From: Oscillospiraceae bacterium | GTDB taxonomy: Bacteria > Bacillota > Clostridia > Oscillospirales > Oscillospiraceae | Length of the DNA stretch: 13,860 bases | NCBI GenBank assembly: GCA_028708585.1 | Contig: JAQVYO010000031.1 | Location: 1 to 13,860 of the forward strand | Direction of reading: 5' to 3' | Part shown: piece after piece, positions 5,119 through 12,829 of the stretch | Layout of the letters: each line of letters opens with the position of its first letter | Numbering within the stretch: the stretch's first letter is position 1 | The notes under the pieces: model-generated | Database searches by the model: none | Told to the model about the DNA's origin: nothing | What the model saw: the letters and a program-made list of their open reading frames with translations, nothing else | Program-made: the position numbers and the translations under genes

Positions 5119-8100
5119 ATGAAAAAATACGCAGGCAAATGGATATCCGCTATTCTCGCGGTTTTGATGGTGCTGAGCCTACTTCCGGTCACGGCGCTGG
5201 CATCCTCACAAAATTTTGTGACCGTGCGGATCATCGGGGAAAACAGCGTCATCCTCAACACAACGGTCCATATAGACGATGTGACAGACTGCACCCAAGA
5301 CGCCAATGACAGCAGCACCGAAATCAATGCGCTGGATGCGGTGCTCCATGCCACTGAGCAAAACGGATATGATTCCGGCAGCTATCAGATTGCCTACAAC
5401 ACGCAATACGGCTCCTACTATATCGGAAAAATCGCAGGCATTGCCCCTTCTGCTTCCGATTATTGGGGGTCCTTGGCCATCAGTGCTTCCGGGAACTATG
5501 ACGGCGGTTCCTTAAACGCCCACGCCATTGCCGCCGGCGACACCTATGTTCTCTACTACGATAAATATACAGGCTCCAGCTCAAATTACGGCTACCAGTT
5601 TTTCGCTTGGTTTGCAAACAACTCCGTTTCCGGCGCGGCGGGAAGCGCCATTCCCATTGAAGTCCAGACCATCGGATATGACCAGGATTATCGCACAGTC
5701 GCCGCCCCATTGTCCGGCGCCACCGTTTATGAAACCGGTCCGGACAATCAAACGCCAACGCCCCTTGCCGTAACGGATGCCGAGGGGAAGGCAAACATTA
5801 TCCTATCCAAGCCGGGAACTTACACGCTTACCTTGTCCTCCGGCTATACTTTCGCGCAATGCCAGGCGGTTGTAACCGGGGAAGGGGCTGCACTGTCCAA
5901 CCTCAGCCTTGCTGTAACGGACGGAGCCAACATCCTTTCAAACGCCCGTCTTACTTTAACCGACGATTCGGGCGGAAGATACTCCCCCTATCAGGTTGAT
6001 TCCGGTACCTATTCTTACCGGCTTCCCAACGGCATATACCGGTATGAAGCCAACGCGGACGGATATCATTCTTCCAGCGGCGCCTTTTCCTTAGACGGCC
6101 CCGCATCCCGGCAAATCGTGTTGGGTGCGCAGGTCGGTTACAAAATCTCCATTACTCCGGGCGGCGCCGCAGAGGAAACCGTTGTGGTCAAAGATGAGGA
6201 TGGGGCAAAGCAAACCGCGGTTTCCACTTCCGGCGGAGTCTATACATACGATCTGCAAAACGGAGCTTACACCTATATCATCAGCAGAAGCGGCTACCAC
6301 AGCTTTTTTGGCAGCTTCACGGTAAAGGGGGCCAATCTGGATATCGCGGCGGACCGTCTCGCCAATCCCGCGGCATCTACAGCCCAGTGGCCCTCCTTCC
6401 GGGATCCTGCCAGCAATATGGCAATCATATCCTCCGAAACCGCAACAGGCGCCTGGCAGGCGAAGGAGAAATGGGCGGTCTCTCTTGGCAGCCTCGGCGC
6501 TTATGGATCCTTATCCGCCTCCAACCTTGTCTTGTATGACGAGTACCTCTATGCTGCAACGGAACACGGACTTTCCAAAATCGACAAAAACACCGGGCGG
6601 ATTCTGACCACGACGCCACTGTCCACAGACATCAGTTATGTGCCGCAAATTGCTTTTGGAGACGGGAAAATTTTTGTTGCAACCGTTTCCGGCATTGATT
6701 CATTTGACGCCCTCACCATGGAGCGGGTTTGGTCCGCCCCTATATCCGTGTACGGAAACTATATGGCCAGTACCCCAATTCTCTATGACGCCGCCGCCAA
6801 AACTCTCTATGTAGGCGATTATGGAGACAGCAATTATACCCTCGGTTCTTATGGAGGCTACTCCGCAATCAGTGCCGTGGACGGGACCAACAAATGGACC
6901 CTGTATGGCGGCGCAGCAGACGCGAGATACTGGGCGGGTGCTGTTCTCGCCGGGGACTATGTGGTGTTCGGCAGCGACAGCGGAACCCTTTCTTCGATCA
7001 AAACCGGCTCCAGCGGTTATGCATCCCCTTCCGGCACGCTTTCCGTCACGGGGAAGATCCGCTCTTCCATTGCATACGACGGCGCCTATCTCTATTTCAC
7101 CACCAATAGCGGCTGCCTTTATAAAGTTTCTATTGACCAAGGCGCCGGCCTGCTCACTGTGGCGTGCTCCTGTCAATTCACATCCGGAAGCAGCAGCAGT
7201 ACGCCGGTTGTCCAAAACGGCAGAATTTATGTGGGCGCCAGCGACGGTATCTATGTATTCGACGCGGACAACCTATCCTTGGTGTCTCATGAAGCGGCCA
7301 GCGGTCCGGTTCAGTCCTCCGCATTGCTGACCACAGCTTATAACGGAACCGCCTATGCCTATTTTGCCGTCAATTCTCCCCGTGGCGAACTCGTCGTTCT
7401 TGCGGACGACGGCGCCAACGTTTCCTATGAAACGCTCTACACCCCTTCCCTGCCGCAATACTGCCTTTCCAGTCTGATTGCGGACACTGACGGCGTTCTT
7501 TACTATACCAACGATTCCGGATCTCTTTTTGCCGTTCAAAACAATCGGGAAGAACGGACCGACAAGGCCAAGATCACCTTTAATGTGTCTCCCTCTTCTT
7601 TTTATGATCCCACCGCATCTACCACCGAATATCCTGTCATCGCAGTTCAAAACAGCAAAGGCGCGGCGGTTTCCACCGGGGCGGCCGGCGTTTACTATCT
7701 GCCCACCGGAACCTATTCCTACACGGTGAGCCTTTGCGGATATACGACTTACTCTGGAAGCTTTCAAGTTGCCGAAGACAATATCTCCGGCAGCGGCCTG
7801 ACGATTTCGGTTCCTCTTTCGCCCTCCTCCCCCGCTCCGTCCGCCATCCACGCAACCGTATCCGTCATCGGCGACAACAACAGCGTCTGGATCGAAAACG
7901 CTTCCGTTACCGTTCCCAAAAGCTCTTCCGCGTGGGCTGCCATCAAAAAAGCTTTGGACAATACCGGCCTTGACTATGTGGCCAGTGAAACCTCCTTGGG
8001 AATCTATATTTCCAGCGTCAATGGCCTGGCGGAGCTGGACAAAGGGCCAAATTCCGGATGGAAATATTTCATCAACGGGTCCGCTCCCGGCACGAGCGTC

Positions 8101-9366
8101 AGTTCCTATGCTCTTTCCGGGGATGAGCAAATCACCCTCTGCTACACCAGTGACTATACAAACGACGACGATTCCCCTTCCAGCCCTTCCTCTCAATACC
8201 CCGCAGCCCATATAACGGCCGCCTTAAACCAAAGCGCCGGCATTGCCGATGCCCTTCTTTCCGGTGCCATACTCAACCAATTCAATCAAAGCATTGCGGC
8301 CCAAAAAGACACAGGCGGCGCCCAAGCGGTTTTATCGGTGGATCTTCCGGACGGCGCCCAAGGTACGAGCGTCACGCTTCCCCAGTCCACCATAAACGCG
8401 CTGGCAAACAAAAAATACCTGTCCCTTCGCATCGAAACCGGTTTTGCCGATCTGACATTTGACTGCAAGGCGATTCAGCAGATCAGCACCCTTTCCGGGG
8501 GCACGTCCGTTACCCTCCTTGTTTCCAAGGCAAGCAGCGCCAATTTGGACGCCCAAGACCGGAAGATTGTTGGCGAAAGACCTGTCTACCGCTTTTCCAT
8601 GGCCGCAGGAGACCGTGTCATTTCCACATTTGGAGACGGGCGGGCGCAGGTCCGCATCCCCTATGTCCTTGCGCCGGACGAAAACAAAAACGCCTTGGTT
8701 GCGTTCTGCCTCTCTCCTTCCGGAACACTTCAGACTTTGCGGAGCTCATACGATGCAAAGGCGGGCTGCGCGGACTTTACCGTTTCCCAATTTTCCACCT
8801 ATGCCGTGGGCTACCGCAAACCAGACTTTACCGACGCGGCCGAAAATGCATGGTATGCAAATGCCCTGACTTTCTGTGCCGCCCGGGACATTACAACGGG
8901 AACCGGAAATCATATGTTCAGCCCGGAGGCTCCGCTTACAAGAGGGCAGTCCATCGTGTTGCTGATGCGGGCTTACGGAATCGTGCCGGACGATTCTTCC
9001 GCCGGCAACTTCTCCGACGCGGGGAATACCTATTATACAAATTACCTGTCGGCCGCAAAACGCCTAGGGATCACATCCGGCGTTGGCGGCAATGCGTTTC
9101 TTCCGGAGCGCATTGTTACAAGGCAGGAATTTTTTACATTGCTCTACCACACCCTCAGCGCAATCGGCGAACTGCCCGGCGGCACATCCGGAACTTCTCT
9201 GACAAGCTTTTCCGATGCCTGTGAAATTTCCGAATTTGCAAGGGACCCCATGGAAGCCCTTGTGAGCAGCGGCGTAGTCAATGGAGCGGGCGGAAAACTC
9301 CTTCCCCAAGAAACCGCCTCTCGCGCGCAGGCGGTTCAGGTCCTCTATAACCTGCTTTCCCTATAA
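5119..9366 (+). CDS. Secreted SLH-anchored multidomain protein with two DUF4430 (transcobalamin beta-like) domains and a PQQ-like propeller
   Basis: The ATG at 5119 is chosen because GGAGG lies 8 bases before it and a signal peptide follows (MKKYAGKWISAILAVLMVLS, then a likely cut after ALA near residue 28). The frame continues upstream through the riboswitch, which is not coding. The product has 1415 residues. Domains in order: DUF4430-like (about 33-153, with GSYYIGKIAGIA and DYWGSLAIS); a carboxypeptidase-regulatory-like beta module (175-254); two PEGA-like modules (261-334, 339-404); a PQQ-like beta-propeller (425-810, repeated strands such as GLSKIDKNTG and GIYVFDADN); a third PEGA-like module (818-901); a second, clear DUF4430 (910-1014, GIYISSVNGLAE and GWKYFINGSAPG); a beta-rich region (1025-1234); and three SLH domains (1236-1415) that bind wall polysaccharide. 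DUF4430 is known to resemble the C-terminal domain of transcobalamin and intrinsic factor. Riboswitch control supports a role in capturing corrinoids outside the cell; ligand binding itself is inferred. Confidence 0.88.
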   Translation: MKKYAGKWISAILAVLMVLSLLPVTALASSQNFVTVRIIGENSVILNTTVHIDDVTDCTQDANDSSTEINALDAVLHATEQNGYDSGSYQIAYNTQYGSYYIGKIAGIAPSASDYWGSLAISASGNYDGGSLNAHAIAAGDTYVLYYDKYTGSSSNYGYQFFAWFANNSVSGAAGSAIPIEVQTIGYDQDYRTVAAPLSGATVYETGPDNQTPTPLAVTDAEGKANIILSKPGTYTLTLSSGYTFAQCQAVVTGEGAALSNLSLAVTDGANILSNARLTLTDDSGGRYSPYQVDSGTYSYRLPNGIYRYEANADGYHSSSGAFSLDGPASRQIVLGAQVGYKISITPGGAAEETVVVKDEDGAKQTAVSTSGGVYTYDLQNGAYTYIISRSGYHSFFGSFTVKGANLDIAADRLANPAASTAQWPSFRDPASNMAIISSETATGAWQAKEKWAVSLGSLGAYGSLSASNLVLYDEYLYAATEHGLSKIDKNTGRILTTTPLSTDISYVPQIAFGDGKIFVATVSGIDSFDALTMERVWSAPISVYGNYMASTPILYDAAAKTLYVGDYGDSNYTLGSYGGYSAISAVDGTNKWTLYGGAADARYWAGAVLAGDYVVFGSDSGTLSSIKTGSSGYASPSGTLSVTGKIRSSIAYDGAYLYFTTNSGCLYKVSIDQGAGLLTVACSCQFTSGSSSSTPVVQNGRIYVGASDGIYVFDADNLSLVSHEAASGPVQSSALLTTAYNGTAYAYFAVNSPRGELVVLADDGANVSYETLYTPSLPQYCLSSLIADTDGVLYYTNDSGSLFAVQNNREERTDKAKITFNVSPSSFYDPTASTTEYPVIAVQNSKGAAVSTGAAGVYYLPTGTYSYTVSLCGYTTYSGSFQVAEDNISGSGLTISVPLSPSSPAPSAIHATVSVIGDNNSVWIENASVTVPKSSSAWAAIKKALDNTGLDYVASETSLGIYISSVNGLAELDKGPNSGWKYFINGSAPGTSVSSYALSGDEQITLCYTSDYTNDDDSPSSPSSQYPAAHITAALNQSAGIADALLSGAILNQFNQSIAAQKDTGGAQAVLSVDLPDGAQGTSVTLPQSTINALANKKYLSLRIETGFADLTFDCKAIQQISTLSGGTSVTLLVSKASSANLDAQDRKIVGERPVYRFSMAAGDRVISTFGDGRAQVRIPYVLAPDENKNALVAFCLSPSGTLQTLRSSYDAKAGCADFTVSQFSTYAVGYRKPDFTDAAENAWYANALTFCAARDITTGTGNHMFSPEAPLTRGQSIVLLMRAYGIVPDDSSAGNFSDAGNTYYTNYLSAAKRLGITSGVGGNAFLPERIVTRQEFFTLLYHTLSAIGELPGGTSGTSLTSFSDACEISEFARDPMEALVSSGVVNGAGGKLLPQETASRAQAVQVLYNLLSL

Positions 9367-9372
9367 TCTTTT

Positions 9373-9415
9373 CTCCCGCAAGAGGAGCATAATCCTTCTT
9401 TCCTTCTTGCGGGGG
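9373..9415 (+). other. Intercistronic hairpin between the two SLH genes
   Basis: CCCGCAAGA (9375-9383) pairs with TCTTGCGGG (9405-9413), and inner AGGA/TCCT pairs extend the stem with a bulge. It begins six bases after the first gene's stop. G follows instead of T, so it is not a standard terminator. It may stabilise the upstream mRNA or lower downstream expression relative to the first gene. Confidence 0.6.
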
Positions 9416-9448
9416 GAACCGTCTTTCTCTGAGAAAGGAATGATGTCA

Positions 9449-11086
9449 TTGAAACAGCTTCGTATTGTTTCCGTTTTTCTCGCCGTCTGCATCCTTTGCG
9501 GTAATTTCTGCTCCGGATTCGCCGCCGCAACCGCCGGAGCGTCCCCATCCATAAAAAGCGCCTTAGCAGAGACGGGAACTTACCTGCAAAAAACCGCTGT
9601 GCACCCGGAGGTAGGCTCTATTGGCGGTGAATGGGCAGTTTTGGGCCTTGCCCGCTCGGATTGCAGTGTTCCCACAAGCTGGTACAGTGATTATTATCAG
9701 ACGCTGATTTCTTATGTTCAGCAAAAAAACGGCGTTCTAAGCAGCACAAAATACACGGAATATGCAAGGGTCGTTCTTGCGTTGACCGCGATCGGTAAAG
9801 ACCCTTCGGATGTTGGCGGATATAATATGCTCCAGAGTCTGAGCGATTACCAAAAGGTAACCGCCCAGGGTGTCAACGGAGTTTCTTATGCTTTGATTGC
9901 GCTGGATTCCGGCAACTATCCGATCCCGGCGCCAGCGGAGGGGACAGTGAAAGCCACGCGCCAATTGCTGATCCAGAAACTTAAGTCCCAGCAGTTGCCT
10001 GCTGGGGGCTTTTCCTTGGATGGAACCACGGCAGATCCGGACGTCACCGCCATGGCGCTCCAAGCCCTTTCCCCCTATCAAAACCAAAGCGATGTAAAGA
10101 ACATGGTTCAGAAAGCCGTTCTCTCCCTTTCCAATGTACAAAACAAAAACGGCGGATATGAAAGCAGCCGGACAGAAGACGCGGAAAGCGCGGCGCAGGT
10201 TGTTGTCGCTTTAACCGCTCTTGGCATCGACCCCGGTTCAGACAGCCGGTTTATCAAAAACGGCAGCTCGGTTCTGGATAATTTGATGACCTTTTATGTG
10301 CCGGGAGGAGGGTTTCGTCATATAGAGGGGGACAAAATTCCCAACGGCATGGCCACTGAACAGGGCTTTTATGCGCTGGTTGCGTACGAACGCTTTTTAA
10401 ACGGAAAAAATGCTTTGTATGACATGAGCGATGCCACCGACCGGACTGCCGGCCAAAACAGCGGCAGCCAAGGCCTGCCCAACAAAAATCAAGACGTAAA
10501 AAAGCTCCCCGTTCTTTATCCCGGCAAAACTTTTGAGGACATTTCGGGCGACTCCTTCCAAAAGGCAATCGAAGCTCTGGCGGCACGCGGCATCATAAAC
10601 GGCGTTGGCAGCAGCGTTTTTCAGCCCAACCGCACAATGACAAGGGCGGAATTTGCGGCTGTCATGGTTCGGGCGCTTGGCCTTGTCCCGTCCGGCTCCT
10701 CCGGTTTTTCCGATGTCCCGAAGGCTAGCTGGTATGCTCCATATGTCGGAACGGCCAGCGCCTATCAAATTGTAAACGGGATCTCCAAAACGGCTTTTTC
10801 CCCCAATCAGACCATTACTCGCGAACAGGCGGCTGTCATGGTGATGAGAGCCGCCCGGCTCTGCGGCCTGGAAACGGATATGACCGACGCGGAAACTCTG
10901 GATCTTCTTGCGCAGTTCCCGGATTACACCAAAAGCGCTCTGTGGGCCAGAAACGCCCTTGCCTTCTGTTATCAAAACGATATTCTTTCTCAGAGCATGC
11001 TGCTCATCCAGCCCCAAAAGGACGTTACCCGGTCGGAAATCGCCGGCATGGCGGATCAAATGCTGCAAAAAGCGCGGCTGGTCTGA
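9449..11086 (+). CDS. Secreted SLH-anchored protein with prenyltransferase-type alpha/alpha repeats (transcobalamin alpha-like)
   Basis: The TTG at 9449 is preferred because AAAGGA (9434-9439) is 9 bases before it; ATGs at 9440 and 9443 are in frame but sit against that site and would add only two or three residues. The product has 545 residues. A signal peptide (MKQLRIVSVFLAVCILCGNF to about AAA 27) leads to an alpha-helical repeat domain (about 33-325) of the prenyltransferase/squalene-cyclase-repeat type. It shows recurring GG turns followed by helices: PAGGFSLDG with DPDVTAMALQAL (184-207), NGGYESS with AAQVVVALTALG (234-259), and GGGFRHIEGD with GFYALVAYER (286-315). The alpha domain of animal transcobalamin and intrinsic factor has this alpha6/alpha6 fold, and its DTAAMA motif resembles DVTAMA here. 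No terpene-cyclase catalytic DxDD motif is visible, so an enzyme is unlikely. Three SLH domains (361-545) anchor it to the wall. It is the second gene of the B12-riboswitch operon; cobalamin binding is inferred. Confidence 0.86.
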   Translation: MKQLRIVSVFLAVCILCGNFCSGFAAATAGASPSIKSALAETGTYLQKTAVHPEVGSIGGEWAVLGLARSDCSVPTSWYSDYYQTLISYVQQKNGVLSSTKYTEYARVVLALTAIGKDPSDVGGYNMLQSLSDYQKVTAQGVNGVSYALIALDSGNYPIPAPAEGTVKATRQLLIQKLKSQQLPAGGFSLDGTTADPDVTAMALQALSPYQNQSDVKNMVQKAVLSLSNVQNKNGGYESSRTEDAESAAQVVVALTALGIDPGSDSRFIKNGSSVLDNLMTFYVPGGGFRHIEGDKIPNGMATEQGFYALVAYERFLNGKNALYDMSDATDRTAGQNSGSQGLPNKNQDVKKLPVLYPGKTFEDISGDSFQKAIEALAARGIINGVGSSVFQPNRTMTRAEFAAVMVRALGLVPSGSSGFSDVPKASWYAPYVGTASAYQIVNGISKTAFSPNQTITREQAAVMVMRAARLCGLETDMTDAETLDLLAQFPDYTKSALWARNALAFCYQNDILSQSMLLIQPQKDVTRSEIAGMADQMLQKARLV

Positions 11087-11111
11087 CTCTGCTTGCAAAG
11101 GTGGATGCAAC

Positions 11112-11942
11112 TTGAAACGAAAAATTACAAAAAATAAAATCATTGCCGCCTGTATTGTCCTCTGTGCCCTGGCGGTTTCCTACGCTCTGCTCGGCGGTTC
11201 TCCAAACGAAACCAGCGGTTCCGCCATGGAAACTTCCGGCCAATTGGCCCCAATCTCGTCCGCAACTCCGTCCGGGGGCGGCCAGGATAACGCGGCTCCG
11301 GCTACAGAGGCCCCCGGGCTGCAGTCTGGCAAACCTGCCGCAGCCGGACAAACAGATCCGGGGCAGCAAAAAGATCCAAGCGGCGGGAAGGAAGCAAAAC
11401 CGCAGGAGAAATCGGGACATTCCTCCAAAGGCCCTCAAAGCATTTCATCTGCTCCTCCGAACCAGTCCAGCCAATCCCCTTCCGTTTCAAAAGCGGCCCA
11501 ATCGCCAGAGGCCAAGGCGCAAACATGCACTCTTTCAGTCACCTGCAAAACCATTTTAAGCAACACAAGCCGGTTCAATCCAGACACACTGGAAGCCCTG
11601 CCGCCGGGCGGCGTGATTTTCCCCGCCGCAAAGGTCACATTTTATCCGGGGGAAACCGTCTTTCACATCCTTCAGCGGGAAATGAAAAAAGCAGGCATTC
11701 CCATGGAATTTTCTGCAGTGCCCATCTACCACTCCAATTATATTGAGGGCATCGGAAACATCTATGAATTTGACTGCGGAGAACTGTCCGGCTGGATGTA
11801 TCAGGTAAACGGCACATTCCCAAATTACGGGTGCAGCAGGTATCTTCTAAAAGAAGGCGATGTTGTGGACTTGATCTATACCTGTGATCTTGGCCGGGAC
11901 GTGGGCGGCGATTATTTGAAAAACGGAGGACGAGGTTCATGA
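11112..11942 (+). CDS. Membrane-anchored DUF4430 (transcobalamin beta-like) protein
   Basis: The TTG at 11112 is chosen: AAAGGTGG (11097-11104) is 7 bases upstream and the next residues form a signal-anchor (MKRKITKNKIIAACIVLCAL, helix to about 27). No lipobox is evident, so the helix probably stays as an N-terminal anchor with the rest outside. Residues 31-137 are a low-complexity Ser/Pro/Gly/Gln/Lys linker. The DUF4430 domain fills 138-265, with NYIEGIGNIYEF (209-220), GWMYQVNG (227-234) and PNYGCSRYLLKEGD (237-250). Five cysteines lie in the domain (139, 145, 222, 241, 258), so a disulfide is possible. The total is 276 residues. It starts 25 bases after the alpha-repeat gene and its stop overlaps the EcfT start by four bases (ATGA), which implies translational coupling. 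It may be the membrane-side receiver that pairs with the wall-bound alpha domain and passes ligand to the transporter; this is inference. Confidence 0.87.
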   Translation: MKRKITKNKIIAACIVLCALAVSYALLGGSPNETSGSAMETSGQLAPISSATPSGGGQDNAAPATEAPGLQSGKPAAAGQTDPGQQKDPSGGKEAKPQEKSGHSSKGPQSISSAPPNQSSQSPSVSKAAQSPEAKAQTCTLSVTCKTILSNTSRFNPDTLEALPPGGVIFPAAKVTFYPGETVFHILQREMKKAGIPMEFSAVPIYHSNYIEGIGNIYEFDCGELSGWMYQVNGTFPNYGCSRYLLKEGDVVDLIYTCDLGRDVGGDYLKNGGRGS

Positions 11943-12829
11943 ACGATGCGTTTTCCACCTTTCACCCTATTGTCAATTTTACCTGGTTTGCCGCCGTTTT
12001 GATCTTCTCCATGTTTTTGATGCACCCCGTATTCCTTACCATTTCTTTGGTTTCCGGATTTTGCTATTCTATCGTTTTAAACGGCAGAAAATCGCTGCGG
12101 TTCAACCTGTTGCATCTTCTGCCGCTGCTTCTTTTCATGGCTCTCCTCAATCCCTCGTTCAACCATGCGGGAAACACAATCTTGTTTTACCTGCCCAGCG
12201 GAAATCCCATAACACTGGAATCGATCTTGTACGGCGTGTCGGCGGCCGCCATGTTTGTCTCCGTGATCCTTTGGTTTTCCTGTTACAATACCATTATGTC
12301 CTCGGATAAGTTTATTTACCTGTTTGGGCGCATCCTCCCCTCTTTTTCCCTAATTTTTTCTATGGTGCTGCGTTTCGTGCCCCGATATAAGGCCCAGATC
12401 AAAGCCATATCCAATGCCCAGAAGTGCATCGGGCGGGATATTTCTAGTGGAACCATCATACAACGCGTGAAAAACGGCATCAGAATTTTATCTATCATGA
12501 CCACATGGGCGCTGGAGTCCGCCGTTGAAACGGCGGACTCCATGAAATCCCGGGGATATGGTCTTCCCGGCCGCACCAGCTTCTCCATCTACCGTTTTGA
12601 CGGCAGGGACGGCACCGCTCTCACCAGTATCCTGATTTTGACTGTTTTCGTTTTATCCGGAACTTTTTCGGGACAGACCACCATGCGATTTTTCCCTTCT
12701 GTCAAGATCCCGGAAACGACCTCGTTCAGCTTTATTTTATACGCCGCCTATCTGGGACTCTGCCTCATCCCCGTTATTATCGATGCCTGGGAGGAATTCA
12801 AATGGAACTCTATCAGATCAAAAACTTAA
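11939..12829 (+). CDS. ecfT: ECF transporter transmembrane subunit EcfT (CbiQ family)
   Basis: EcfT is the membrane scaffold of energy-coupling-factor importers and links the ATPases to a substrate-binding S component. The 296 residues show hydrophobic helices at about 12-45, 57-75, 97-120, 127-148, 226-245 and 262-283. The cytoplasmic coupling region (150-225) carries the family signature ESAVETADSMKSRGYG (193-208), whose SRG is the ATPase-contact motif. The loop NHAGNTILFYLPSGNPITLE (75-94) is typical of the CbiQ branch. The ATG overlaps the previous stop as ATGA, and the ATPase gene starts inside its last 28 bases, so the three are coupled. Its place behind a cobalamin riboswitch points to a corrinoid importer; a shared or cobalt-specific EcfT cannot be excluded. 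No S component lies between the genes seen here. Confidence 0.93.
   Translation: MNDAFSTFHPIVNFTWFAAVLIFSMFLMHPVFLTISLVSGFCYSIVLNGRKSLRFNLLHLLPLLLFMALLNPSFNHAGNTILFYLPSGNPITLESILYGVSAAAMFVSVILWFSCYNTIMSSDKFIYLFGRILPSFSLIFSMVLRFVPRYKAQIKAISNAQKCIGRDISSGTIIQRVKNGIRILSIMTTWALESAVETADSMKSRGYGLPGRTSFSIYRFDGRDGTALTSILILTVFVLSGTFSGQTTMRFFPSVKIPETTSFSFILYAAYLGLCLIPVIIDAWEEFKWNSIRSKT

Noticed and set aside
7273..8211. Long minus-strand open frame of 312 residues
   Set aside because: It is antisense to a well-supported gene, is glycine-rich with no recognisable motif, and reflects the GC-biased codon use of the opposite strand.
10397..11143. Minus-strand open frame of 248 residues opposite the SLH region
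   Set aside because: It lies antisense to SLH domains, has no family features and no promoter or ribosome site that I can see.
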